Translations under genes and position numbers: made by a program
Notes under the pieces: generated by a model
What the model was told of the DNA's origin: nothing
Databases searched by the model: none
Seen by the model: the letters and a program-made list of their open reading frames with translations, nothing else
Shown: piece by piece, positions 12,321 to 25,520 of the stretch
Layout of the letters: every line of letters begins with the position of its first letter
Numbering within the stretch: position 1 is the first letter of the stretch
Source of the DNA: Auanema rhodensis
Lineage: Eukaryota; Nematoda; Chromadorea; Rhabditida; Rhabditidae
Reading direction: 5' to 3'
NCBI GenBank assembly: GCA_964057225.1
Contig: CAXKVF010000086.1
Span: forward strand, 186,001-250,000
DNA length: 64,000 bases

Positions 12321-13376
12321 TGTTTTTAGACTAATATGGACATGGGGAATCTAATTTTGAAAACCGCATCTCTTTATCTTTCACGTGAAGCGAGTTACAT
12401 ACCAAGTGCACATCACGTGTACATTTAATTAGCATAAATTAAAGTTCACGTAAATTTCAAAGTCATGGTTACCATGCACCAATATAAATAAAAATTTGTT
12501 TTTAGACTAATATGGACATGGGGAATCTAATTTTGAAAACCGCATCTCTTTATCTTTCACGTGAAGCGAGTTACATACCAAGTGCACATCACGTGTACAT
12601 TTAATTAGCATAAATTAAAGTTCACGTAAATTTCAAAGTCATGGTTACCATGCACCAATATCAATAAAAATTTGTTTTTAGACTAATATGGACATGGGGA
12701 ATCTAATTTTGAAAACCGCATCTCTTTATATTTCACGTGAAGCGAGTTACATACCAAGTGCACATCACGTGTACATTTAATTAGCATAAATTAAAGTTCA
12801 CGTAAATTTCAAAGTCATGGTTACCATGCACCAATATCAATAAAAATTTGTTTTTAGACTAATATGGACATGGGGAATCTAATTTTGAAAACCGCATCTC
12901 TTTATCTTTCACGTGAAGCGAGTTACATACCAAGTGCACATCACGTATACATTTAATTAGCATAAATTAAAGTTCACGTAAATTTCAAAGTCATGGTTAC
13001 CATGCACCAATATCAATAAAAATTTGTTTTTAGACTAATATGGACATGGGGAATCTAATTTTGAAAACCGCATCTCTTTATCTTTCACATGAAGCGAGTT
13101 ACATACCAAGTGCACATCACGTGTACATTTAATTAGCATAAATTAAAGTTCACGTAAATTTCAAAGTCATGGTTACCATGCACCAATATCAATAAAAATT
13201 TGTTTTTAGACTAATATGGACATGGGGAATCTAATTTTGAAAACCGCATCTCTTTATCTTTCACGTGAAGTGAGTTACATACCAAGTGCACATCACGTAT
13301 ACATTTAATTAGCATAAATTAAAGTTCACGTAAATTTCAAAGTCATGGTTACCATGCACCAATATCAATAAAAATT
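12321..13376. repeat. Six-copy cassette, instance 2
   Basis: Copies 71-76 show c166a (12486), c58a (12730), g99a, g65a and c71t+g99a in the order seen at 8097-9152. The offset from instance 1 is 24 monomers (4,224 bp). Confidence 0.88.
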
Positions 13377-15664
13377 TGTTTTTAGACTAATATGGACATG
13401 GGGAATCTAATTTTGAAAACCGCATCTCTTTATCTTTCACGTGAAGCGAGTTACATACCAAGTGCACATCACGTGTACATTTAATTAGCATAAATTAAAG
13501 TTCACGTAAATTTCAAAGTCATGGTTACCATGCACCAATATCAATAAAAATCTGTTTTTAGACTAATATGGACATGGGAAATCTAATTTTGAAAACCGCA
13601 TCTCTTTATCTTTCACGTGAAGCGAGTTACATACCAAGTGCACATCACGTGTACATTTAATTAGCATAAATTAAAGTTCACGTAAATTTCAAAGTCATGG
13701 TTACCATGAACCAATATCAATAAAAATTTGTTTTCAGACTAATATGGACATGGGGAATCTAATTTTGAAAACCGCATCTCTTTATCTTTCACGTGAAGCG
13801 AGTTACATACCAAGTGCACATCACGTGTACATTTAATTAGCATAAATTAAAGTTCACGTAAATTTCAAAGTCATGGTTACCATGCACCAATATCAATAAA
13901 AATCTGTTTTTAGACTAATATGGACATGGGAAATCTAATTTTGAAAACCGCATCTCTTCATCTTTCACGTGAAGCGAGTTACATACCAAGTGCACATCAC
14001 GTGTACATTTAATTAGCATAAATTAAAGTTCACGTAAATTTCAAAGTCATGGTTACCATGAACCAATATCAATAAAAATTTGTTTTCAGACTAATATGGA
14101 CATGGGGAATCTAATTTTGAAAACCGCATCTCTTTATCTTTCACGTGAAGCGAGTTACATACCAAGTGCACATCACGTGTACATTTAATTAGCATAAATT
14201 AAAGTTCACGAAAATTTCAAAGTCATGGTTACCATGAACCAATATCAATAAAAATTTGTTTTTAGACTAATATGGACATGGGGAATCTAATTTTGAAAAC
14301 CGCATCTCTTCATCTTTCACGTGAAGCGAGTTACATACCAAGTGCACATCACGTGTACATTTAATTAGCATAAATTAAAGTTCACGTAAATTTCAAAGTC
14401 ATGGTTACCATGAACCAATATCAATAAAAATTTGTTTTCAGACTAATATGGACATGGGGAATCTAATTTTGAAAACCGCATCTCTTTATCTTTCACGTGA
14501 AGCGAGTTACATACCAAGTGCACATCACGTGTACATTTAATTAGCATAAATTAAAGTTCACGTAAATTTCAAAGTCATGGTTACCATGCACCAATATCAA
14601 TAAAAATTTGTTTTTAGACTAATATGGACATGGGGAATCTAATTTTGAAAACCGCATCTCTTCATCTTTCACGTGAAGCGAGTTACATACCAAGTGCACA
14701 TCACGTGTACATTTAATTAGCATAAATTAAAGTTCACGTAAATTTCAAAGTCATGGTTACCATGCACCAATATCAATAAAAATCTGTTTTTAGACTAATA
14801 TGGACATGGGAAATCTAATTTTGAAAACCGCATCTCTTTATCTTTCACGTGAAGCGAGTTACATACCAAGTGCACATCACGTGTACATTTAATTAGCATA
14901 AATTAAAGTTCACGTAAATTTCAAAGTCATGGTTACCATGAACCAATATCAATAAAAATTTGTTTTCAGACTAATATGAACATGGGGAATCTAATTTTGA
15001 AAACCGCATCTCTTTATCTTTCACGTGAAGCGAGTTACATACCAAGTGCACATCACGTGTACATTTAATTAGCATAAATTAAAGTTCACGTAAATTTCAA
15101 AGTCATGGTTACCATGCACCAATATCAATAAAAATCTGTTTTTAGACTAATATGGACATGGGAAATCTAATTTTGAAAACCGCATCTCTTTATCTTTCAC
15201 GTGAAGCGAGTTACATACCAAGTGCACATCACGTGTACATTTAATTAGCATAAATTAAAGTTCACGTAAATTTCAAAGTCATGGTTACCATGAACCAATA
15301 TCAATAAAAATTTGTTTTCAGACTAATATGGACATGGGGAATCTAATTTTGAAAACCGCATCTCTTTATCTTTCACGTGAAGCGAGTTACATACCAAGTG
15401 CACATCACGTGTACATTTAATTAGCATAAATTAAAGTTCACGTAAATTTCAAAGTCATGGTTACCATGAACCAATATCAATAAAAATTTGTTTTTAGACT
15501 AATATGGACATGGGGAATCTAATTTTGAAAACCGCATCTCTTTATCTTTCACGTGAAGCGAGTTACATACCAAGTGCACATCACGTGTACATTTAATTAG
15601 CATAAATTAAAGTTCACGTAAATTTCAAAGTCATGGTTACCATGAACCAATATCAATAAAAATT

Positions 15665-16720
15665 TGTTTTTAGACTAATATGGACATGGGGAATCTAATT
15701 TTGAAAACCGCATCTCTTTATCTTTCACGTGAAGCGAGTTACATACCAAGTGCACATCACGTGTACATTTAATTAGCATAAATTAAAGTTCACGTAAATT
15801 TCAAAGTCATGGTTACCATGCACCAATATAAATAAAAATTTGTTTTTAGACTAATATGGACATGGGGAATCTAATTTTGAAAACCGCATCTCTTTATCTT
15901 TCACGTGAAGCGAGTTACATACCAAGTGCACATCACGTGTACATTTAATTAGCATAAATTAAAGTTCACGTAAATTTCAAAGTCATGGTTACCATGCACC
16001 AATATCAATAAAAATTTGTTTTTAGACTAATATGGACATGGGGAATCTAATTTTGAAAACCGCATCTCTTTATATTTCACGTGAAGCGAGTTACATACCA
16101 AGTGCACATCACGTGTACATTTAATTAGCATAAATTAAAGTTCACGTAAATTTCAAAGTCATGGTTACCATGCACCAATATCAATAAAAATTTGTTTTTA
16201 GACTAATATGGACATGGGGAATCTAATTTTGAAAACCGCATCTCTTTATCTTTCACGTGAAGCGAGTTACATACCAAGTGCACATCACGTATACATTTAA
16301 TTAGCATAAATTAAAGTTCACGTAAATTTCAAAGTCATGGTTACCATGCACCAATATCAATAAAAATTTGTTTTTAGACTAATATGGACATGGGGAATCT
16401 AATTTTGAAAACCGCATCTCTTTATCTTTCACATGAAGCGAGTTACATACCAAGTGCACATCACGTGTACATTTAATTAGCATAAATTAAAGTTCACGTA
16501 AATTTCAAAGTCATGGTTACCATGCACCAATATCAATAAAAATTTGTTTTTAGACTAATATGGACATGGGGAATCTAATTTTGAAAACCGCATCTCTTTA
16601 TCTTTCACGTGAAGTGAGTTACATACCAAGTGCACATCACGTATACATTTAATTAGCATAAATTAAAGTTCACGTAAATTTCAAAGTCATGGTTACCATG
16701 CACCAATATCAATAAAAATT
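15665..16720. repeat. Six-copy cassette, instance 3
   Basis: Copies 90-95 show c166a (15830), c58a (16074), g99a, g65a and c71t+g99a. The offset from instance 2 is 19 monomers (3,344 bp), not 24, so monomers were lost or gained between the cassettes. Confidence 0.88.
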
Positions 16721-19700
16721 TGTTTTTAGACTAATATGGACATGGGGAATCTAATTTTGAAAACCGCATCTCTTTATCTTTCACGTGAAGCGAGTTACAT
16801 ACCAAGTGCACATCACGTGTACATTTAATTAGCATAAATTAAAGTTCACGTAAATTTCAAAGTCATGGTTACCATGCACCAATATCAATAAAAATTTGTT
16901 TTTAGACTAATATGGACATGGGGAATCTAATTTTGAAAACCGCATCTCTTTATCTTTCACGTGAAGCGAGTTACATACCAAGTGCACATCACGTGTACAT
17001 TTAATTAGCATAAATTAAAGTTCACGTAAATTCCAAAGTCATGGTTACCATGCACCAATATCAATAAAAATTTGTTTTTAGACTAATATGGACATGGGGA
17101 ATCTAATTTTGAAAACCGCATCTCTTTATCTTTCACGTGAAGCGAGTTACATACCAAGTGCACATCACGTGTACATTTAATTAGCATAAATTAAAGTTCA
17201 CGTAAATTTCAAAGTCATGGTTACCATGCACCAATATCAATAAAAATTTGTTTTTAGACTAATATGGACATGGGGAATCTAATTTTGAAAACCGCATCTC
17301 TTCATCTTTCACGTGAAGCGAGTTACATACCAAGTGCACATCACGTGTACATTTAATTAGCATAAATTAAAGTTCACGTAAATTTCAAAGTCATGGTTAC
17401 CATGCACCAATATCAATAAAAATTTGTTTTTAGACTAATATGGACATGGGAAATCTAATTTTGAAAACCGCATCTCTTTATCTTTCACGTGAAGCGAGTT
17501 ACATACCAAGTGCACATCACGTGTACATTTAATTAGCATAAATTAAAGTTCACGTAAATTTCAAAGTCATGGTTACCATGCACCAATATCAATAAAAATT
17601 TGTTTTTAGACTAATATGGACATGGGGAATCTAATTTTGAAAACCGCATCTCTTTATCTTTCACGTGAAGCGAGTTACATACCAAGTGCACATCACGTGT
17701 ACATTTAATTAGCATAAATTAAAGTTCACGTAAATTTCAAAGTCATGGTTACCATGCACCAATATCAATAAAAATTTGTTTTTAGACTAATATGGACATG
17801 GGGAATCTAATTTTGAAAACCGCATCTCTTTATCTTTCACGTGAAGCGAGTTACATACCAAGTGCACATCACGTGTACATTTAATTAGCATAAATTAAAG
17901 TTCACGTAAATTTCAAAGTCATGGTTACCATGCACCAATATCAATAAAAATTTGTTTTTAGACTAATATGGACATGGGGAATCTAATTTTGAAAACCGCA
18001 TCTCTTCATCTTTCACGTGAAGCGAGTTACATACCAAGTGCACATCACGTGTACATTTAATTAGCATAAATTAAAGTTCACGTAAATTTCAAAGTCATGG
18101 TTACCATGCACCAATATCAATAAAAATCTGTTTTTAGACTAATATGGACATGGGAAATCTAATTTTGAAAACCGCATCTCTTTATCTTTCACGTGAAGCG
18201 AGTTACATACCAAGTGCACATCACGTGTACATTTAATTAGCATAAATTAAAGTTCACGTAAATTTCAAAGTCATGGTTACCATGAACCAATATCAATAAA
18301 AATTTGTTTTCAGACTAATATGGACATGGGGAATCTAATTTTGAAAACCGCATCTCTTTATCTTTCACGTGAAGCGAGTTACATACCAAGTGCACATCAC
18401 GTGTACATTTAATTAGCATAAATTAAAGTTCACGTAAATTTCAAAGTCATGGTTACCATGCACCAATATCAATAAAAATCTGTTTTTAGACTAATATGGA
18501 CATGGGAAATCTAATTTTGAAAACCGCATCTCTTCATCTTTCACGTGAAGCGAGTTACATACCAAGTGCACATCACGTGTACATTTAATTAGCATAAATT
18601 AAAGTTCACGTAAATTTCAAAGTCATGGTTACCATGCACCAATATCAATAAAAATCTGTTTTTAGACTAATATGGACATGGGAAATCTAATTTTGAAAAC
18701 CGCATCTCTTTATCTTTCACGTGAAGCGAGTTACATACCAAGTGCACATCACGTGTACATTTAATTAGCATAAATTAAAGTTCACGTAAATTTCAAAGTC
18801 ATGGTTACCATGAACCAATATCAATAAAAATTTGTTTTCAGACTAATATGGACATGGGGAATCTAATTTTGAAAACCGCATCTCTTTATCTTTCACGTGA
18901 AGCGAGTTACATACCAAGTGCACATCACGTGTACATTTAATTAGCATAAATTAAAGTTCACGAAAATTTCAAAGTCATGGTTACCATGAACCAATATCAA
19001 TAAAAATTTGTTTTTAGACTAATATGGACATGGGGAATCTAATTTTGAAAACCGCATCTCTTCATCTTTCACGTGAAGCGAGTTACATACCAAGTGCACA
19101 TCACGTGTACATTTAATTAGCATAAATTAAAGTTCACGTAAATTTCAAAGTCATGGTTACCATGCACCAATATCAATAAAAATTTGTTTTTAGACTAATA
19201 TGGACATGGGGAATCTAATTTTGAAAACCGCATCTCTTTATCTTTCACGTGAAGCGAGTTACATACCAAGTGCACATCACGTGTACATTTAATTAGCATA
19301 AATTAAAGTTCACGTAAATTTCAAAGTCATGGTTACCATGCACCAATATCAATAAAAATTTGTTTTTAGACTAATATGGACATGGGGAATCTAATTTTGA
19401 AAACCGCATCTCTTTATCTTTCACGTGAAGCGAGGTACATACCAAGTGCACATCACGTGTACATTTAATTAGCATAAATTAAAGTTCACGTAAATTTCAA
19501 AGTCATGGTTACCATGAACCAATATCATTAAAAATTTGTTTTTAGACTAATATGGACATGGGGAATCTAATTTTGAAAACCGCATCTCTTTATCTTTCAC
19601 GTGAAGCGAGTTACATACCAAGTGCACATCACGTGTACATTTAATTAGCATTAATTAAAGTTCACGTAAATTTCAAAGTCATGGTTACCATGAACCAATA

Positions 19701-20592
19701 TCAATAAAAATTTGTTTTTAGACTAATATGGACATGGGGAATCTAATTTCGAAAACCGCATCTCTTTATCTTTCACGTGAAGCGAGTTACATACCAAGTG
19801 CACATCACGTGTACATTTAATTAGCATAAATTAAAGTTCACGTAAATTTCAAAGTCATGGTTACCATGCACCAATATCAATAAAAATTTGTTTTTAGACT
19901 AATATGGACATGGGGAATCTAATTTTGAAAACCGCATCTCTTTATCTTCCACGTGAAGCAAGTTACATACCAAGTGCACATCACGTGTACATTTAATTAG
20001 CATAAATTAAAGTTCACGTAAATTTCAAAGTCATGGTTACCATGAACTAATATCAATAAAAATTTGTTTTTAGACTAATATGGACATGGGGAATCTAATT
20101 TTGAAAACCGCATCTCTTTATCTTCCACGTGAAGCGAGTTACATACCAAGTGCACATCACGTGTACATTTAATTAGCATAAATTAAAGTTCACGTAAATT
20201 TCAAAGTCATGGTTACCATGCACCAATATCAATAAAAATTTGTTTTTAAACTAATATGGACATGGGGAATCTAATTTTGAAAACCGCATCTCTTTATCTT
20301 TCACGTGAAGCGAGTTACATACCAAGTGCACATCACGTGTACATTTAATTAGCATAAATTAAAGTTCACGTAAATTTCAAAGTCATGGTTACCATGCACC
20401 AATATCAATAAAAATTTGTTTTTAGACTAATATGGACATGGGTAATCTAATTTTGAAAACCGCATCTCTTTATCTTTCACATGAAGCGAGTTACATACCA
20501 AGTGCACATCACGTGTACATTTAATTAGCATAAATTAAAGTTCACGTAAATTTCAAAGTCATGGTTACCATGAACCAATATCAATAAAAATT
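16545..20592. repeat. 23-copy block, first instance (offset 28)
   Basis: Copies 95-117 (4,048 bp) recur as copies 123-145, exactly 28 monomers (4,928 bp) downstream. Shared rare changes include t131a (18963), t55c (19063), t75g (19435), a116t, t38c (19750), t61c with g72a (copy 114), t61c again (copy 115), g9a (copy 116) and g27t with g65a (copy 117). The left breakpoint lies within copy 94 or 122, between monomer positions 27 and 65: copy 122 has g27t while copy 94 does not, and both have g65a. Confidence 0.93.
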
Positions 20593-21472
20593 TGTTTTTA
20601 GACTAATATGGACATGGGGAATCTAATTTTGAAAACCGCATCTCTTTATCTTTCACGTGAAGCGAGTTACATACCAAGTGCACATCACGTGTACATTTAA
20701 TTAGCATAAATTAAAGTTCACGTAAATTTCAAAGTCATGGTTACCATGCACCAATATAAATAAAAATTTGTTTTTAGACTAATATGGACATGGGGAATCT
20801 AATTTTGAAAACCGCATCTCTTTATCTTTCACGTGAAGCGAGTTACATACCAAGTGCACATCACGTGTACATTTAATTAGCATAAATTAAAGTTCACGTA
20901 AATTTCAAAGTCATGGTTACCATGCACCAATATCAATAAAAATTTGTTTTTAGACTAATATGGACATGGGTAATCTAATTTTGAAAACCGCATCTCTTTA
21001 TCTTTCACATGAAGCGAGTTACATACCAAGTGCACATCACGTGTACATTTAATTAGCATAAATTAAAGTTCACGTAAATTTCAAAGTCATGGTTACCATG
21101 AACCAATATCAATAAAAATTTGTTTTTAGACTAATATGGACATGGGGAATCTAATTTTGAAAACCGCATCTCTTTATCTTTCACGTGAAGCGAGTTACAT
21201 ACCAAGTGCACATCACGTGTACATTTAATTAGCATAAATTAAAGTTCACGTAAATTTCAAAGTCATGGTTACCATGCACCAATATCAATAAAAATTTGTT
21301 TTTAGACTAATATGGACATGGGTAATCTAATTTTGAAAACCGCATCTCTTTATCTTTCACATGAAGCGAGTTACATACCAAGTGCACATCACGTGTACAT
21401 TTAATTAGCATAAATTAAAGTTCACGTAAATTTCAAAGTCATGGTTACCATGCACCAATATCAATAAAAATT
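20593..21472. repeat. Five monomers between the two 23-copy blocks
   Basis: Copies 118-122 separate the large duplicated blocks. Copy 118 has c166a. Copies 120 and 122 both have g27t+g65a, like copy 117, so short repeats of one variant copy sit at the duplication junction. This is where an exchange that made the 28-copy offset is expected to have paired. Confidence 0.7.
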
Positions 21473-24400
21473 TGTTTTTAGACTAATATGGACATGGGGA
21501 ATCTAATTTTGAAAACCGCATCTCTTTATCTTTCACGTGAAGTGAGTTACATACCAAGTGCACATCACGTATACATTTAATTAGCATAAATTAAAGTTCA
21601 CGTAAATTTCAAAGTCATGGTTACCATGCACCAATATCAATAAAAATTTGTTTTTAGACTAATATGGACATGGGGAATCTAATTTTGAAAACCGCATCTC
21701 TTTATCTTTCACGTGAAGCGAGTTACATACCAAGTGCACATCACGTGTACATTTAATTAGCATAAATTAAAGTTCACGTAAATTTCAAAGTCATGGTTAC
21801 CATGCACCAATATCAATAAAAATTTGTTTTTAGACTAATATGGACATGGGGAATCTAATTTTGAAAACCGCATCTCTTTATCTTTCACGTGAAGCGAGTT
21901 ACATACCAAGTGCACATCACGTGTACATTTAATTAGCATAAATTAAAGTTCACGTAAATTCCAAAGTCATGGTTACCATGCACCAATATCAATAAAAATT
22001 TGTTTTTAGACTAATATGGACATGGGGAATCTAATTTTGAAAACCGCATCTCTTTATCTTTCACGTGAAGCGAGTTACATACCAAGTGCACATCACGTGT
22101 ACATTTAATTAGCATAAATTAAAGTTCACGTAAATTTCAAAGTCATGGTTACCATGCACCAATATCAATAAAAATTTGTTTTTAGACTAATATGGACATG
22201 GGGAATCTAATTTTGAAAACCGCATCTCTTCATCTTTCACGTGAAGCGAGTTACATACCAAGTGCACATCACGTGTACATTTAATTAGCATAAATTAAAG
22301 TTCACGTAAATTTCAAAGTCATGGTTACCATGCACCAATATCAATAAAAATTTGTTTTTAGACTAATATGGACATGGGAAATCTAATTTTGAAAACCGCA
22401 TCTCTTTATCTTTCACGTGAAGCGAGTTACATACCAAGTGCACATCACGTGTACATTTAATTAGCATAAATTAAAGTTCACGTAAATTTCAAAGTCATGG
22501 TTACCATGCACCAATATCAATAAAAATTTGTTTTTAGACTAATATGGACATGGGGAATCTAATTTTGAAAACCGCATCTCTTTATCTTTCACGTGAAGCG
22601 AGTTACATACCAAGTGCACATCACGTGTACATTTAATTAGCATAAATTAAAGTTCACGTAAATTTCAAAGTCATGGTTACCATGCACCAATATCAATAAA
22701 AATTTGTTTTTAGACTAATATGGACATGGGGAATCTAATTTTGAAAACCGCATCTCTTTATCTTTCACGTGAAGCGAGTTACATACCAAGTGCACATCAC
22801 GTGTACATTTAATTAGCATAAATTAAAGTTCACGTAAATTTCAAAGTCATGGTTACCATGCACCAATATCAATAAAAATTTGTTTTTAGACTAATATGGA
22901 CATGGGGAATCTAATTTTGAAAACCGCATCTCTTCATCTTTCACGTGAAGCGAGTTACATACCAAGTGCACATCACGTGTACATTTAATTAGCATAAATT
23001 AAAGTTCACGTAAATTTCAAAGTCATGGTTACCATGCACCAATATCAATAAAAATCTGTTTTTAGACTAATATGGACATGGGAAATCTAATTTTGAAAAC
23101 CGCATCTCTTTATCTTTCACGTGAAGCGAGTTACATACCAAGTGCACATCACGTGTACATTTAATTAGCATAAATTAAAGTTCACGTAAATTTCAAAGTC
23201 ATGGTTACCATGAACCAATATCAATAAAAATTTGTTTTCAGACTAATATGGACATGGGGAATCTAATTTTGAAAACCGCATCTCTTTATCTTTCACGTGA
23301 AGCGAGTTACATACCAAGTGCACATCACGTGTACATTTAATTAGCATAAATTAAAGTTCACGTAAATTTCAAAGTCATGGTTACCATGCACCAATATCAA
23401 TAAAAATCTGTTTTTAGACTAATATGGACATGGGAAATCTAATTTTGAAAACCGCATCTCTTCATCTTTCACGTGAAGCGAGTTACATACCAAGTGCACA
23501 TCACGTGTACATTTAATTAGCATAAATTAAAGTTCACGTAAATTTCAAAGTCATGGTTACCATGCACCAATATCAATAAAAATCTGTTTTTAGACTAATA
23601 TGGACATGGGAAATCTAATTTTGAAAACCGCATCTCTTTATCTTTCACGTGAAGCGAGTTACATACCAAGTGCACATCACGTGTACATTTAATTAGCATA
23701 AATTAAAGTTCACGTAAATTTCAAAGTCATGGTTACCATGAACCAATATCAATAAAAATTTGTTTTCAGACTAATATGGACATGGGGAATCTAATTTTGA
23801 AAACCGCATCTCTTTATCTTTCACGTGAAGCGAGTTACATACCAAGTGCACATCACGTGTACATTTAATTAGCATAAATTAAAGTTCACGAAAATTTCAA
23901 AGTCATGGTTACCATGAACCAATATCAATAAAAATTTGTTTTTAGACTAATATGGACATGGGGAATCTAATTTTGAAAACCGCATCTCTTCATCTTTCAC
24001 GTGAAGCGAGTTACATACCAAGTGCACATCACGTGTACATTTAATTAGCATAAATTAAAGTTCACGTAAATTTCAAAGTCATGGTTACCATGCACCAATA
24101 TCAATAAAAATTTGTTTTTAGACTAATATGGACATGGGGAATCTAATTTTGAAAACCGCATCTCTTTATCTTTCACGTGAAGCGAGTTACATACCAAGTG
24201 CACATCACGTGTACATTTAATTAGCATAAATTAAAGTTCACGTAAATTTCAAAGTCATGGTTACCATGCACCAATATCAATAAAAATTTGTTTTTAGACT
24301 AATATGGACATGGGGAATCTAATTTTGAAAACCGCATCTCTTTATCTTTCACGTGAAGCGAGGTACATACCAAGTGCACATCACGTGTACATTTAATTAG

Positions 24401-25520
24401 CATAAATTAAAGTTCACGTAAATTTCAAAGTCATGGTTACCATGAACCAATATCATTAAAAATTTGTTTTTAGACTAATATGGACATGGGGAATCTAATT
24501 TTGAAAACCGCATCTCTTTATCTTTCACGTGAAGCGAGTTACATACCAAGTGCACATCACGTGTACATTTAATTAGCATTAATTAAAGTTCACGTAAATT
24601 TCAAAGTCATGGTTACCATGAACCAATATCAATAAAAATTTGTTTTTAGACTAATATGGACATGGGGAATCTAATTTCGAAAACCGCATCTCTTTATCTT
24701 TCACGTGAAGCGAGTTACATACCAAGTGCACATCACGTGTACATTTAATTAGCATAAATTAAAGTTCACGTAAATTTCAAAGTCATGGTTACCATGCACC
24801 AATATCAATAAAAATTTGTTTTTAGACTAATATGGACATGGGGAATCTAATTTTGAAAACCGCATCTCTTTATCTTCCACGTGAAGCAAGTTACATACCA
24901 AGTGCACATCACGTGTACATTTAATTAGCATAAATTAAAGTTCACGTAAATTTCAAAGTCATGGTTACCATGAACTAATATCAATAAAAATTTGTTTTTA
25001 GACTAATATGGACATGGGGAATCTAATTTTGAAAACCGCATCTCTTTATCTTCCACGTGAAGCGAGTTACATACCAAGTGCACATCACGTGTACATTTAA
25101 TTAGCATAAATTAAAGTTCACGTAAATTTCAAAGTCATGGTTACCATGCACCAATATCAATAAAAATTTGTTTTTAAACTAATATGGACATGGGGAATCT
25201 AATTTTGAAAACCGCATCTCTTTATCTTTCACGTGAAGCGAGTTACATACCAAGTGCACATCACGTGTACATTTAATTAGCATAAATTAAAGTTCACGTA
25301 AATTTCAAAGTCATGGTTACCATGCACCAATATCAATAAAAATTTGTTTTTAGACTAATATGGACATGGGTAATCTAATTTTGAAAACCGCATCTCTTTA
25401 TCTTTCACATGAAGCGAGTTACATACCAAGTGCACATCACGTGTACATTTAATTAGCATAAATTAAAGTTCACGTAAATTTCAAAGTCATGGTTACCATG
25501 AACCAATATCAATAAAAATT
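21473..25520. repeat. 23-copy block, second instance (offset 28)
   Basis: Copies 123-145 repeat every rare variant I checked from 16545-20592 in the same order, for example t131a at 23891, t38c at 24678 and g27t in copy 145. The match stops at copy 146, which has g99a where copy 118 has c166a. It is the largest near-identical duplication in the window and must be recent. Confidence 0.93.

Larger units (their letters stand above)
1..25520. repeat. Array zone A (copies 1-145)
   Basis: This zone is set apart by variants that are common here and rare or absent elsewhere: t7c, g27a linked with t176c of the preceding copy, t55c, t137c, c58a, t131a and c166a. Many copies follow a repeated phrase: a copy ending in c157 and t176c, then a g27a copy ending in a157, then usually a t7c copy (for example 5983-6336, 7039-7392, 10559-10912). 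Large direct duplications with offsets of 5, 16, 22, 24, 19 and 28 copies build most of the zone. The right edge is set where the 28-copy duplication stops, at the end of copy 145. There is no gene or foreign insertion in it. Confidence 0.85.
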
